Shown here piece after piece: positions 45,476 through 56,400 of a stretch of DNA of 64,000 nucleotides; within the stretch, counting starts at the first letter, position 1; each line of letters starts with the position of its first letter. The notes under the pieces are model-generated. The model was not told the origin of the DNA and searched no databases. It was given only the letters and a program-made list of their open reading frames with translations. Both the position numbers and the translations under genes were made by a program. This DNA is from Vibrio sp. HA2012 (lineage in GTDB: Bacteria > Pseudomonadota > Gammaproteobacteria > Enterobacterales > Vibrionaceae), in NCBI RefSeq assembly GCF_002812955.1, contig NZ_PFXK01000003.1:186001-250000 (forward strand). The letters are read 5' to 3'.

Positions 45476-46813
45476 TCAATTGCTTCCTATTGACAACTCG
45501 TCAAGCACCTGCACACCCTTAATATTCCAAGGTTGATTAACATAGATTTGCATCACATCCTGACCGCCAAGATAGATGCCGCCCTGGTTGCCAACAGGCC
45601 CTTCATAGACGGTTGTACCTTTCGGTATTTTTATTTGATAAACAGATTCAACAGGAGACAAACCGGTTAATACGCCATCCGCATCTTTCCACTGAGGTTT
45701 CACAGCAAGATCAATACGGACTTGAGCAACAGATTCAGCAGGTTCACGTGTAAACCATTGGCCTAGAGCATTACGACCACCTCCGGCCTCACCAGCTCTA
45801 TACAAGATAAGATCATCTCCGAGAGTAATGGTGTTGTATTTTCCTCCTGCGAAGTTCGCAGCAGGATTGTTGGGTAAGCTCGCTAATGGCCCTGGATTCT
45901 CGACCATGTTATGAGCATAAGTGCGGGTATTGTTTGGAACAACTCTCTCACCCTGCGCCACACCCGCAGTTTTCGAAATACTACCACTATCCACCACATC
46001 ATCAACAGCTTTCCCTATACCACTCGCTGTAGTTTCCGCTAATTCATCCACACCACCTTTAGCTTTACTTACCGCTTTCGCTACTTTCCCTGTTTCTTTG
46101 ACAACAATCACTCCACCACTAACCGCTATTTTTCCTATCCCTGCTCCGATTAAGGTGGAAGTCAAATCAGCGACCAAATCCGATTCGGCCTGTGCCTGCG
46201 CCTCTATGGCCTGTGGGTCATTAGTTATAAGGCCATTTCCTACCGCCTTCACATTGTTGTAAGCTTTCTCCAGATATTGAACAAAAGCCTGCTGGACATA
46301 TCCCGGCAGTTTTTTGAATTGCTCTGGATTGTTGACTAAGAATTCAACAGCCTCTGGTATGTTTTCTACCATCTCGACTGCATCTGCTCCGTATTGTTTC
46401 AGTTTCTCTTTCGTTAGGGCAACAATACGTGAATTCTGAGCGATTTCCTGAGCTTTCAGATCATGAAGAGGAACTTTTCCCTTAAGGGCGACCCATCGCA
46501 TGTACGGTGCTCCGGGAACAAGACTGTTCTCCCCCTTACTTTTATCCAGCTTGTTATAATCTTCTGTATTAGACGCCAGAACATTATCCACCTGCCGTGG
46601 CTGATTTGTAACGGAATTAACCTGCGTATTCGAATTTTGATGGGTAATGGTAGAGAGATCATACCCGTCACTGGCGTACTCTTGATCCAGTTTATCAGCG
46701 AAGGCATCATCAATCAGCTGTGCATATTCTTCTCTGTTCTCTTTATATGTGTCCGATTTATTCTCTGTTCCGAATGCCTCTGCATCTATACTATGACTGG
46801 CTTCATGAGCCAC
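45476..46813 (-). pseudogene. Orphan cdiA C-terminal module 2 with unassigned toxin domain
   Basis: The 445-codon frame begins in the middle of the zincin-like segment VAHEASHSIDAEAFG (HExxH) with no ATG or upstream signal. It then has a linker, a pre-toxin helical part shared with module 1 (to DDVVDSG) and a unique C-terminal domain of about 165 residues. That domain contains DDLILYRAGEAGG, NALGQWFTREPAES, YQIKIPKGTTVYEG and GGIYLGGQDVMQIYVNQPW. The YR and late acidic residues hint at an ADP-ribosyltransferase-like fold, but I cannot support a family. It is probably silent until recombined. Confidence 0.65.
45982..46184 (-). repeat. 203-bp near-identical pre-toxin block, copy 2
   Basis: Partner of 44274-44476 with a constant offset of 1708 bp. 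It encodes the same helical pre-toxin segment in module 2. Confidence 0.88.
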
Positions 46814-46828
46814 CGTCGTTGCTGTTTC
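46526..46828 (-). repeat. 303-bp near-identical zincin-like block, copy 1
   Basis: It matches 48182-48484 at constant offset 1656. It encodes ETATTVAHEASHSIDAEAFG to DKSKGEN. Modules 2 and 3 diverge at both ends: boundary repeat C lies just upstream of one, and different linkers follow KGEN. Confidence 0.88.
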
Positions 46829-46840
46829 AACTGGCCTCGA

Positions 46841-46873
46841 TTTTGTGATCTAGTTTCGGGGAGGGCCTTATTT
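46841..46873 (+). repeat. Island boundary repeat C
   Basis: TTTTGTGATCTAGTTTCGGG then GAGGGCCTTATTT. It lies 12 bp beyond the end of the module-2 homology and before the next immunity gene. Confidence 0.65.
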
Positions 46874-46891
46874 CTTCTCGTTCACAACGGC

Positions 46892-47314
46892 TTACTCATT
46901 GCTATCAAACATATCGTCATCAACAGCTTCATAATGCTCTCGGAGAATAGTGCTCTCTTCAAGGCTACCGACAAGTCGTATACAAAGCTCTTCTTCAACC
47001 ACATCTACTAATTCAAAAAATCTAAAATCATAACTTTCATCATCATATTCAAATATCGCAGACAAATAGAGAGTACTATCCTGATGCACGTAAATTCTCT
47101 CATCCTTCCATATGTTTAATTCTTTTAACAAGACTCCACACCTTTTTTCCTCAGGTATTGGTCTTTCCTCAGAAACAAAGATAGTAGGATTTCCACCTGA
47201 GTTACCAAAAATATCAACATAGAGAACCGAACTACTGATGGTGGCAATACTTGCCACCATTGGTAATTCGAAATTATGGTTGCTTAATATGTTAATTAAA
47301 TTACTTAAAATCAA
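46892..47314 (-). CDS. Putative immunity protein of orphan module 3
   Basis: This 140-residue acidic protein begins 3 bp after the module-3 toxin stop. It has a mixed strand and helix pattern (VLYVDIFGNSGGNPTIFVSE, ERIYVHQDSTLYLSAIFEYD) and a very acidic tail DDDMFDSNE. I do not recognise a family. Size, acidity and position directly after a toxin domain are what CDI immunity genes show. Boundary repeat C follows it. Confidence 0.6.
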   Translation of the reverse strand: MILSNLINILSNHNFELPMVASIATISSSVLYVDIFGNSGGNPTIFVSEERPIPEEKRCGVLLKELNIWKDERIYVHQDSTLYLSAIFEYDDESYDFRFFELVDVVEEELCIRLVGSLEESTILREHYEAVDDDMFDSNE

Positions 47315-48181
47315 TATCTAATCTCCAATTTGCTTTAAATCAGCATCAAATGTTCCAAGTCGGGTTTGTTTACTACCTAGTTCTTTTGGCGATTTAGCAA
47401 GTTTCCAAACTCCACCATTATGGGCACCGTTACCATCACCGCTGCCCACATCCCGAGACATATATAGCTTCCTCTTTTTATTGTAATAAACTACTTCACC
47501 ATGTGATTTTTCCTTAATTTTTACAAAACCAAGTATTTGTGCAGCCTCAGTAGCTTCTTTAGTAGTTTTGTAGAAAATCTCTCCAGGTACAGCTCTCCTT
47601 GTTGAGTCAAAGTTATTATTATCATTGTTATGGGTATTAGAATTGACAACCAACAACGGCTCCACACCAGAATCTGCAGGTGATTCCGTTGTCCCTAATC
47701 CCTTTTCATCTGTAACATGTGTTTCTGTTGTCCAGACATCTTGGTCTTTATCGGCTACTGATACGGTCGATGAATCCATTCCCTCATGAACCGGATTAGT
47801 ATAATTGCTAACTCCTCCTTCAACAATTTCACTACCGCCAGTATTGGAAGATATACCTTCGGCTCTGAGCTTCTCAGCCGCCGCAGCTACTTCCGGGCTA
47901 ATCTGTTGCATCAAGTTATCCATCGCAACCCAATCGCCCATGTTCGTACTTGTATCTCTGTATTCCCTCATCTGAAGATAGGTTTTTGCTGCAATAGCAA
48001 GTTCTTCATCTGTATACTGAGCATCCGGCTCAAAGAAATTTACAATTCCACGACTGACCGTCTTTAACCCTTCCATTGCATTATTCAAAGCCTGCTTTGT
48101 GACTTCTTGAACTTTAGGATTGGCAATTGCCGCTGTAACCAAACCAGCAACTGCAGGAACAGCAACTAGAGCCGGTAAAAA

Positions 48182-48484
48182 GTTCTCCCCCTTACTTTTA
48201 TCCAGCTTGTTATAGTCTTCTGTATTAGACGCCAGAACATTATCCACCTGCCGTGGCTGATTTGTAACGGAATTAACCTGCGTATTCGAATTTTGATGGG
48301 TAATGGTAGAGAGATCATACCCGTCACTGGCGTACTCTTGATCCAGTTTATCAGCGAAGGCATCATCAATCAGCTGTGCATATTCTTCTCTGTTCTCTTT
48401 ATATGTGTCCGATTTATTCTCTGTTCCGAATGCCTCTGCATCTATACTATGACTGGCTTCATGAGCCACCGTCGTTGCGGTTTC
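48182..48484 (-). repeat. 303-bp near-identical zincin-like block, copy 2
   Basis: Partner of 46526-46828. It encodes the HEASH segment in module 3. Confidence 0.88.
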
Positions 48485-48865
48485 TTTGGCATTCTGATTC
48501 GCATTATCTGAAACATAAATTTTCCCGGTCTCATCGGAATAAAAGCCTCTTCGCTCATCATCCAGTACCTGAACAACCTCTGAAGGTTTGACGCCAGTCG
48601 CTTTCGCAATGTAAAAAATCATTGCCTGATTGGCATCTTCCCTCTCTTGCGGACTGTAATTCTCAGGGTTAGCTAAAATATCTCTGTTTTTATCATTATC
48701 CGGATCGTTGTAAAAACTCTTCGCTGCTGTATAAAAATCCTGCTTTCTCTGGATATGTTCAAAGACCCCGGTTTGTCCATCCTGAGCATCCGTTGTAACC
48801 GCAACAGATCCTTTCGTCGCTGCATCATGAAGAGCTTCACCTAAAAGTACCGTGCGATCTGCATC

Positions 48866-49843
48866 TTCCTTGATCTCCTTCCTGCCTTCTTCCGTCAATA
48901 TCCGCGTATCCAGCACCATCTCCGCTCCGGCATGCTGGCTCACCGCGTACAGCCCTTTTTCTACCTTATCGGTATCCCGGTTCAGCCGCTCAGGGTCATC
49001 GGAATGTTCTTTATCCGTTACCTCGATATTTCCCTGCCCCAGCGTGGCCAGTGTTTTGCTTTTCTCATTGGTTTTGCCCATTGAGAACGAAGAGTTCACC
49101 GTACCCAGACTCGCCTTCGTCTCCGGATTGCCCTGCTCATCGTTTCCTTCAGCGAAACCCACACTGGTGCTGACATTAAAGCTGTTGTCACTGCTGTACA
49201 GACTGTTTGACGTATTGGTGTAGGTCATCGTATCGGTTTTCAGATGTAGATTACCGTTATCGGCAAAATGTCCGTCAGCCTGCTGCTCTCCGGCGGCAAG
49301 CAAGGCCCCTTTCAGATGGGTGTTATTGGCAACCTTGATATCTACCTCACCCCCGGTAACACTGGAAAGTACGGTTTCTTTTTGTCTGATGCGCCCAACG
49401 CTGGCACCATAACCACCATTTATCGAAGCAATGTCACCATTGCCTTTTCTGATACCAACAGTATTATTTAACGCTCTCTGTTCTGCTTTATTACCACTGG
49501 TATAATCAGGATCATTACCAAATCCAAATCCAGCACTGACATTCATTCCTTTGGATGCACGGTCATACGAGTCTTTTTGTGATTCAATATTCAAATCACC
49601 ACCAACCACCATGCTCAATAAATCAGAGGCATCAACATTACCGCCTTTGATATTAGTATCCCCGGTGGTTTCTGTTCGGATGGTCGCCGCATTCAGGGTC
49701 GAATTGGTATGCGTCAGGCTGCTGCTCTGTGCGTTATTTTCGCCGTATCCCAAATCAACCTGTGGTCCGGCGGCCGCACCATAAATACTCATGGACACAC
49801 TGCCATTCATGTTTTTCTCAGCGGTGGTTTGAGAAGAGGTATC
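48866..49843 (-). repeat. Roughly 975-bp duplicated cdiA filament block, module copy
   Basis: It matches cdiA at about 52348-53325 at constant offset 3482, without indels and with scattered substitutions. It stops sharply at 49843 (GTATC), where transposase-like DNA begins. Confidence 0.88.
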
Positions 49844-49845
49844 GT

Positions 49846-50018
49846 CAATTCCGCAAACTGACCAAAACTAAAGGTGGCTTCGCCAATGAAACCAGCTTGC
49901 TAAACTATTGTATGTCGGTAGTGAAAAGTGGACACATTCAGTCCAGAACTGGAATCTGACGCGGTCTCAACTGAGCATCCACTTCGAAGGCCGACTCGAT
50001 AAATATCTGGATTTATAA
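49846..50018 (+). pseudogene. IS256-family transposase, 3' remnant
   Basis: Plus-strand reading gives QFRKLTKTKGGFANETSLL. After frameshifts it gives a WTHSVQNWNL-like stretch and SIHFEGRLDKYLDL before a stop. This is the recognisable C-terminal end of IS256/mutator transposases. Only about 170 bp remains. It directly abuts the truncated cdiA module and lies 9 bp from the immunity gene of the full-length system, so an IS probably took part in building this island. Confidence 0.72.
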
Positions 50019-50026
50019 ATCGATAT

Positions 50027-50476
50027 TCAAGCCTTTGCTTTCTTATTCTGTTGTTTCACCCAATCTTCATATGGAATACCATATTCATCTGCTTCTTCTA
50101 CTGTCAGCTCGCTAACTCCTCGCATATACAGTCCTGGCCACGAGTTTTCATTTTCAATATAAGCAAAATTAATTGTTAGCTTTCCCTCATCTGTCACTGT
50201 CACTTTACAGTGAGTCCAAGGTTCTTTTTTAAAAATTTCATGTTGTTGAAGAACTTTTAGTTGCTCTTCTATTTTATCATATACATTATACGGAGCGTCC
50301 CCAAACCCATATCGAGCTTTATCACCATTTTCAGTTAACCAGTTATAGACTTTCTCTGTTGATGTTTTATAGATCTGCATATAAAAATATGCTTCCAAAC
50401 CGTTATCTGGAAAAATTGACCAAATCAGTTGACCTATTTTTTCGTAAATTTCTTGAGGGTCTTGCGTATGATTCAT
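50027..50476 (-). CDS. cdiI: CDI immunity protein, YezG-like
   Basis: This 149-residue protein starts 8 bp after the cdiA stop, the standard place of a CDI immunity gene. It matches the YezG-like protein of module 1: KIGQLIWSIFPDNGLEAYFY, KEPWTHCKVTVTDEGKL, ENSWPGLYMRGVSELT and IPYEDWVKQ. It should bind the cdiA endonuclease tip and protect the producing cell. Sequence divergence from the module-1 copy, alongside divergence of the two nucleases, suggests that each pair is specific. Confidence 0.82.
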   Translation of the reverse strand: MNHTQDPQEIYEKIGQLIWSIFPDNGLEAYFYMQIYKTSTEKVYNWLTENGDKARYGFGDAPYNVYDKIEEQLKVLQQHEIFKKEPWTHCKVTVTDEGKLTINFAYIENENSWPGLYMRGVSELTVEEADEYGIPYEDWVKQQNKKAKA

Positions 50477-50484
50477 ATTGCATT

Positions 50485-53400
50485 CTATCCTTTAATATTG
50501 TCAACTTTCTTAATGATTTCATCCCCATCATTTATGATGTAACGAACTTCTATGCTATCAGGCCGTTTACTGTCCCCTGAGTAAACAGGTTTAATATTGA
50601 CTTTCACATCACTTCCTTTCTTCAATTCTGCTTTCCATATCTGTTCCAGTTTATACCAATCCCCTCCTGAACCGTTTACTTTTTTATTCATTGGAACATA
50701 ATTAATCTGTTCACCTAAACCATTAAACATACTTGCAATAAGGTGACCTCCGTGGTCATCCTCTAAACCATCTTTGATTCCACCGGTCGCACCGGCTTTT
50801 CTTTGCTGATGAGTATTTCTGTCATTTGTTAATTTTTTCAAATCAGTAGAAACAGAATTTACTCTTCCTAGTTCATCTGTTTTATACACGCTATCATTAA
50901 ATTTATAATCGGTATTTGGTTCTACTTCATTTAAAAATTTATTCCATCCACCTTTTTGTCCTTGAGTGGTTTCAATAATAGTACGACCTGTCTCTTTATC
51001 AACGGAAACACGTGCTACATTTTCCACTCCATATTTATTCTCAAAATATTTTTTGATTTCGTCTGAATTATAAATTCCTTCATTTGAAGAATTGTTCTTA
51101 TCAGTGATTTTTGAAACTTCTTTCTTCAATCCAATCCTGATATTTCCACCAGTACTGCCAAGAGTTCCCGGTTCAACTTTTACTTCAATTTGACTAATCG
51201 CCTGTTTAACTTCAACCAGGCGACCCTTTATTTTTGCATAGTACTTCCCACCATATTCAACAACTTTGTCTCCAACAGGTCCCAATACTTTTTCTAATTT
51301 TCTAGCAACAACTTCTTCTACTACCATTGTCACGACAGAACCGTCTTTTATACCGTTAATTACAGCTAAAGCAGTTCCTACCGCTGGCACTTCTTTCAAG
51401 TCATTTGCAGTATCTGCTGCAACGCCATCGGTTATTAAGTTCTCATATACCCGCTCCAGCGTATTTTCTTCGTCATACTCCTTTGCTTTCGTTAAACTCG
51501 AGAGAATTCTATCTTTAGCATCATCTGTTAACGGAGGGTATGTATTGTCTAAAGCATCAGGAATATCGTCGATGTCCATGTTGTAAAGACTAAGAGCAAT
51601 TTTCTTTTCTCTTTCTAATTTATCTTTCAGGTTGGGGTTACCCTCGACTAAAGACTGATAGTCCTGCTTCACTTGAGCTGTTAACGGATTTACTACACCA
51701 TCACCATTATTAGCTCTATCGACATCATTAATCAGCTCATTCGTATTTTTAACTAACCGGTTTCTATCATCATCTATTAAATTAACTGTTGGTGCCTTAG
51801 GCTTATTAAGTTGTACATTGGCATAAGTACCAGCGGAGAACTCCATACCATCCGCTGAATACTCACCAAATGTATCTGCGTATTCCTCGGCCAATGCCCC
51901 TTCGCGATACCTTGTTTGCCCTTGATCAATCCGTACGTGGGCTGTTTCATGTCCCATGGTTTCCGCAACATCTTTCACCCCACCATTATTGTTATAGTCA
52001 ATGGAAACCCTAGAGTTTGTCGCTTTACCATCCTCTGAATTAGAATATGTCATTCCTCGGAACTTCTCAGTCGCAACCGCTTTGGCACTCTCAATAGTGA
52101 CACCATAAACACTTGCATAAGCCTTAGCATACTGATCTAACGCTTGGTCATATTCTTCAACACTATAGTTCTGCTTGTTCTCTAAAATATCGACAGACTT
52201 GCCACCATTTTCTAATGCCAGAGATTTCTGTACATCCAGATCTTTTTGCACGTCACCAATGTGATCCAAAGTATCAGATAGAACGATTGAATCTTTGGTT
52301 GCCACATCACTGATGGCTTGGCCTAATCTTTCCGTTCTCTCGACATCCTCAGCTATCTCCTTCCTGCCTTCTTCCGTCAATATCCGCGTATCCAGCGCCA
52401 TCTCCGCTCCGGCATGCTGGCTCACCGCATACAACCCTTTTTCTACCTTATCGGTATCCCGGTTCAGCCGCTCAGGGTCATCGGAATGTTCTTTATCCGT
52501 TACCTCGATATTTCCCTGCCCCAGCGTGGCCAATGTTTTGCTTTTCTCATTGGTTTTGCCCATTGAGAACGAAGCGTTCACCGTCCCCAGACTCGCCTTC
52601 GTTTCCGGGTTGCCCTGCTCATCGTTTCCTTCAGAGAAGCCCACACTGGTGCTGACATTAAAGCTGTTGTCACTGCTGTACAGACTGTTTGACGTATTGG
52701 TGTAGGTCAGCGTATCGGTGTTCAGATATAGATTACCGTTATCTGCAAAATGTCCGTCAGCCTGTTGCTCTCCGGCGGCAAGCAAGGCCCCTTTCAGATG
52801 GGTGTTCTTGGCAACCTCGATATCTACCTCCCCCCCGGTAACACTGGAAAGTACGGTTTCTTTTTGCCTGATACGCCCAACGCTGGCACCATAACCACCA
52901 TTTATCGAAGCAATGTCACCATTGCCTTTTCTGATACCAACAGTATTATTTAACGCTCTCTGTTCTGCTTTATTACCACTGGTATAATCAGGATCATTAC
53001 CAAATCCAAATCCAGCACTGACATTCATTCCTTTGGATGAACGGTCATACGAGTCTTTTTGTGATTCAATATTTAAATCACCACCAACCACCATGCTCAA
53101 TAAATCAGAGGCATCAACATTACCGCCTTTGATATTAGTATCCCCGGTGGTTTCTGTTCGGATGGTCGCCGCATTCAGGGTCGAATTGGTATGCGTCAGG
53201 CTGCTGCTCTGTGCGTTATTTTCGCCGTATCCCAAATCAACCTGTGGTCCGGCGGCCGCACCATAAACACTCATGGACACACTGCCATTCATGTTTTTCT
53301 CAGCGGTGGTTTGAGAAGAGGTATCCGACGAGGCCAGAACATTCAGCTCACCGGTTTCTATGCTCAATGCATTCTGTGCCTGAACATCAGAGCCCTGAAT

Positions 53401-56400
53401 GGTGGTCTGGCTGCTCATGGCAGTATTTGTGGCTATCTTGATGTTATTCGCGGAGACCGTTGAACCGACACTTTCCGTCTGAGTTGTATTGGTGTGGGTT
53501 TTACTGCCCTCGACATCAAGGGCTAGTCCGACTGAGAAACCATAGGTTCCACTGCTCGAAGCCGCCGTCGCACTTTGCTGCACTGCCAGGGTCGTCTTAC
53601 TGGTTAAATTGACCGTTGCCGCCGCAATCGCTGCAAGATAGTACTTCTCATCCCCCTTGATATCATCAATCAGCTCCTGCATCTCATCCAGGTCGTCTTT
53701 ATCTATCCCCGGGACGTTATCTGCGTATTCCTGTTTCAGTGTCGCCAGATTGGCTTCCAACTCATCCAAATCACTTTTGTATTTTTTGTACTCTTTTTTC
53801 GTATTCTGAAGTTGCTTCGTCGCCTCAATCACTTGCAGATAAGCTTTCGCTGCTTCCGCATATTCATTCTGAACCGTCGCACTGATTTCAGCACTCGCAT
53901 GTGTTTCTCTGGTTTCACTTGACTGAGTGTTCGTCGCTTCAGTGATGTTGACGTTTTGCTCAGCCGTCAGCGTAATATCGCCATTGTCAGACTGAACATG
54001 TGAGCCCTGAATGGTGATGTTTTCGGTGGAAGCAAAATCAATATTGCCATGACTGGTAACACTGGCGCTTTTGTTCTGGATACCCTGTGCACTGATGCCT
54101 TCTTGGTCATAGGTCGCTTTTGCAAGCGTGAGTTTACCCTTGGTGTCACTGGTATCTTGCGGGATAGCATTTTTGAGCGTATCGATAACACTCCCCAGTG
54201 ATATCTCAATCTTTTTATCTTCAGCGTAAGTATTGCTCTCTTCCTGAGCCGCCAGAACTTCAATCGAGCCGACATCCGTTTTCGCGGTAATATTACCGTC
54301 AGCCTGAAGCTTTGAGCCCACGACTTTTGCCCGGCCGGCATCAATGTCGATATTGCCACCACTTTGAACCAAAGATGATTTTGCTTTGGTGTTTGTGCCC
54401 TGTCTCAGGTGGGATCCCATTTCATAAACCGGCCCCGTATTGATGAGGCCGAATGTTGAAATGGAAGCCAGCGCATTCAGTGGATTGAAACTGCTGGATT
54501 TCGACCATTTCTCTTGCTGCGAAAACTCCTGTGCAGCACTGATAAGCACATCATTACTGGCCTGGAGCTGAACATCCGATGCAGCATCAATATTGGAAGA
54601 GATAACTTTAATGTCATTACCGGATTTTAAGATAACGTTAAGTGCTTCCGTCTCAAGACTGGCTTCTCGTAAACTGAGCGCCTCTTTTCTGTCCATCGAC
54701 GCACTCTGACTGAGCCCACCCCAGGAGGATTTTTGTGTGTAGTGAAGCTCCCCTTCACGGTACTGTTTTGCAATAACTTCGATGTCTTTTTTAGCAGCAA
54801 CAACAATATTTTCCTGAGCTTTAAGTTTCGCCGCTTCTAACGTTACTCCTTCGTCTTTACTGTTAAGCGTAATATTTTTTGCATTAAGTTCACTGCCCAC
54901 CACCGTCTCTTTGTAGCTCATGTTACGTTTGGTTTTTGAGCCCATAAAACCACTGGATGAGGTGATTTGTGTGTCACGATAATCCGAGTCATTCGCCGCC
55001 AGAATACTGACCTGCCCGGCACCTTCAAGAGATATAACCTCATCCGCATTGAGCGTAGAAGACGTCACGGCTAGCTCATTCCCTTTCACACTGATATTTT
55101 GGGCACTGACCTCCGACCCCGTATTCACTACCCGTTTGCCACGGTTATAACCATTATTCAGGTTAAATGCATACTCTTCCTGCGCCTGAACAGTGTCGAC
55201 CTGAATATCGCCATTGGCCGCGACCAGTAGCGCATCCTGTCCTGCGGCTATCTGTGCGCCCTTAAGCGTGATGCCATCCTGAGCCGTTAATGTGACATTG
55301 CCGTTTGCTTTAACTTGAGACTGACGGCCTGTTGCGGTGATGCTCTGGCTGCCCTGAGCATAGTGATACTGCTTCTGCGTTTGCGCCGTTTCCAGATTGA
55401 TGGTATCAGCACTGAGCGTCATATCGCCTTCTGAGGCAAGCTGACCGCTGACATTGTCAATGCCAGTAGTCGCCTCAAGCGCCATATCACCACCGGCGCT
55501 TAATTCACCGCCCTGGTTAGTAATGCTGTCCGCCGCAATGTGCATGTCTCCGCCAGCGTACAGACCGGCCTGATTATTAACCTCACCCGTCGCCGCCAGC
55601 TCCAGCGCTTCGCCTGACTGAATCGAGCTGCCGTTTTTCATTCTCTCTTCATCAACAGTCGCCAGATACACCACCGGAACCAGAACAGAGTGTCCGTCAA
55701 TCACCCGCTCTTCCATCCAGACGATGTCTTTGGTTAAATTAGCTATCTGTGCATGAGTCAGGCTAATGCCTATCTGAAGATTTAAAGACTCTTCCAGCGC
55801 TATCGCATTATCCATCAGCGCTTTATACTGCTCTAAATCCGTCGCGTAGTCGCCTAACCGACGTTGCCCGCTTAACTTCATAACACTGTCACGAACCAGC
55901 GTGGTCTCATACATCGCATCGCCTAGACGCTGTACGGTCTTTTCCGGACGAAAATCGAGCTTACTCATCATGTAGTCCGACCCGATAAAGGTGGCGTAAT
56001 TGGTATATATCGGGTTGGATTCGATAAGATACGGATGCTCACTGTCGGCGTTCACCACAAATAACCCGTATTTGCCTTCCGGCAGAGTCAGGGTAGAAGC
56101 AAAGGCATCACTGCTGGTGTTGGTGCTGTACGTCACATCATCGGTCGGTTGCAGGCTTGGTCTGCTGTTGGTCTGATACAGACCGTCGTCCGCTGTTATT
56201 TCACTTTTCGTGGTACTGGCCCGTAAGTCTGACGAGGTTTTGATTTCCGAACTCAAACCATTACTGAGCGCCTCATACTCACCCACCAGTGTATCAACAG
56301 CCCCGACAGCCACCAGCTCATCAAGAATACGAGTGTTGTCGGTGATAATAGCTCTGACATTGGTATCGATATCAAGCAACGCCTCTTTTTGAGTGGCAAC

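Larger units (their letters stand above)
47318..49843 (-). pseudogene. Orphan cdiA C-terminal module 3: filament end plus Ntox21-like toxin
   Basis: An 830-codon frame (from the ATG at 49810, with homology to 49843) repeats the end of the cdiA filament from NMNGSVSMSIYGAAAGPQVD onward. It then has a zincin-like VAHEASHSID motif, a linker and a C-terminal toxin of about 95 residues with AQILGFVKIKEKSHGEVVYY, GAHNGGVWKLAKSPKEL and RLGTFDADLKQIGD. The HNGGxWK and R-GTxD-L-xIGD pattern resembles the Ntox21 RNase-like family. No signal peptide or TPS domain is present. IS256-type remnant DNA abuts its upstream end. Confidence 0.72.

Noticed and set aside
52295..52705. Plus-strand open frames opposite cdiA and its duplicated block (also near 48852-49784)
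   Set aside because: They appear twice only because the cdiA block is duplicated. They have no ribosome sites and mirror the codon pattern of the minus strand.
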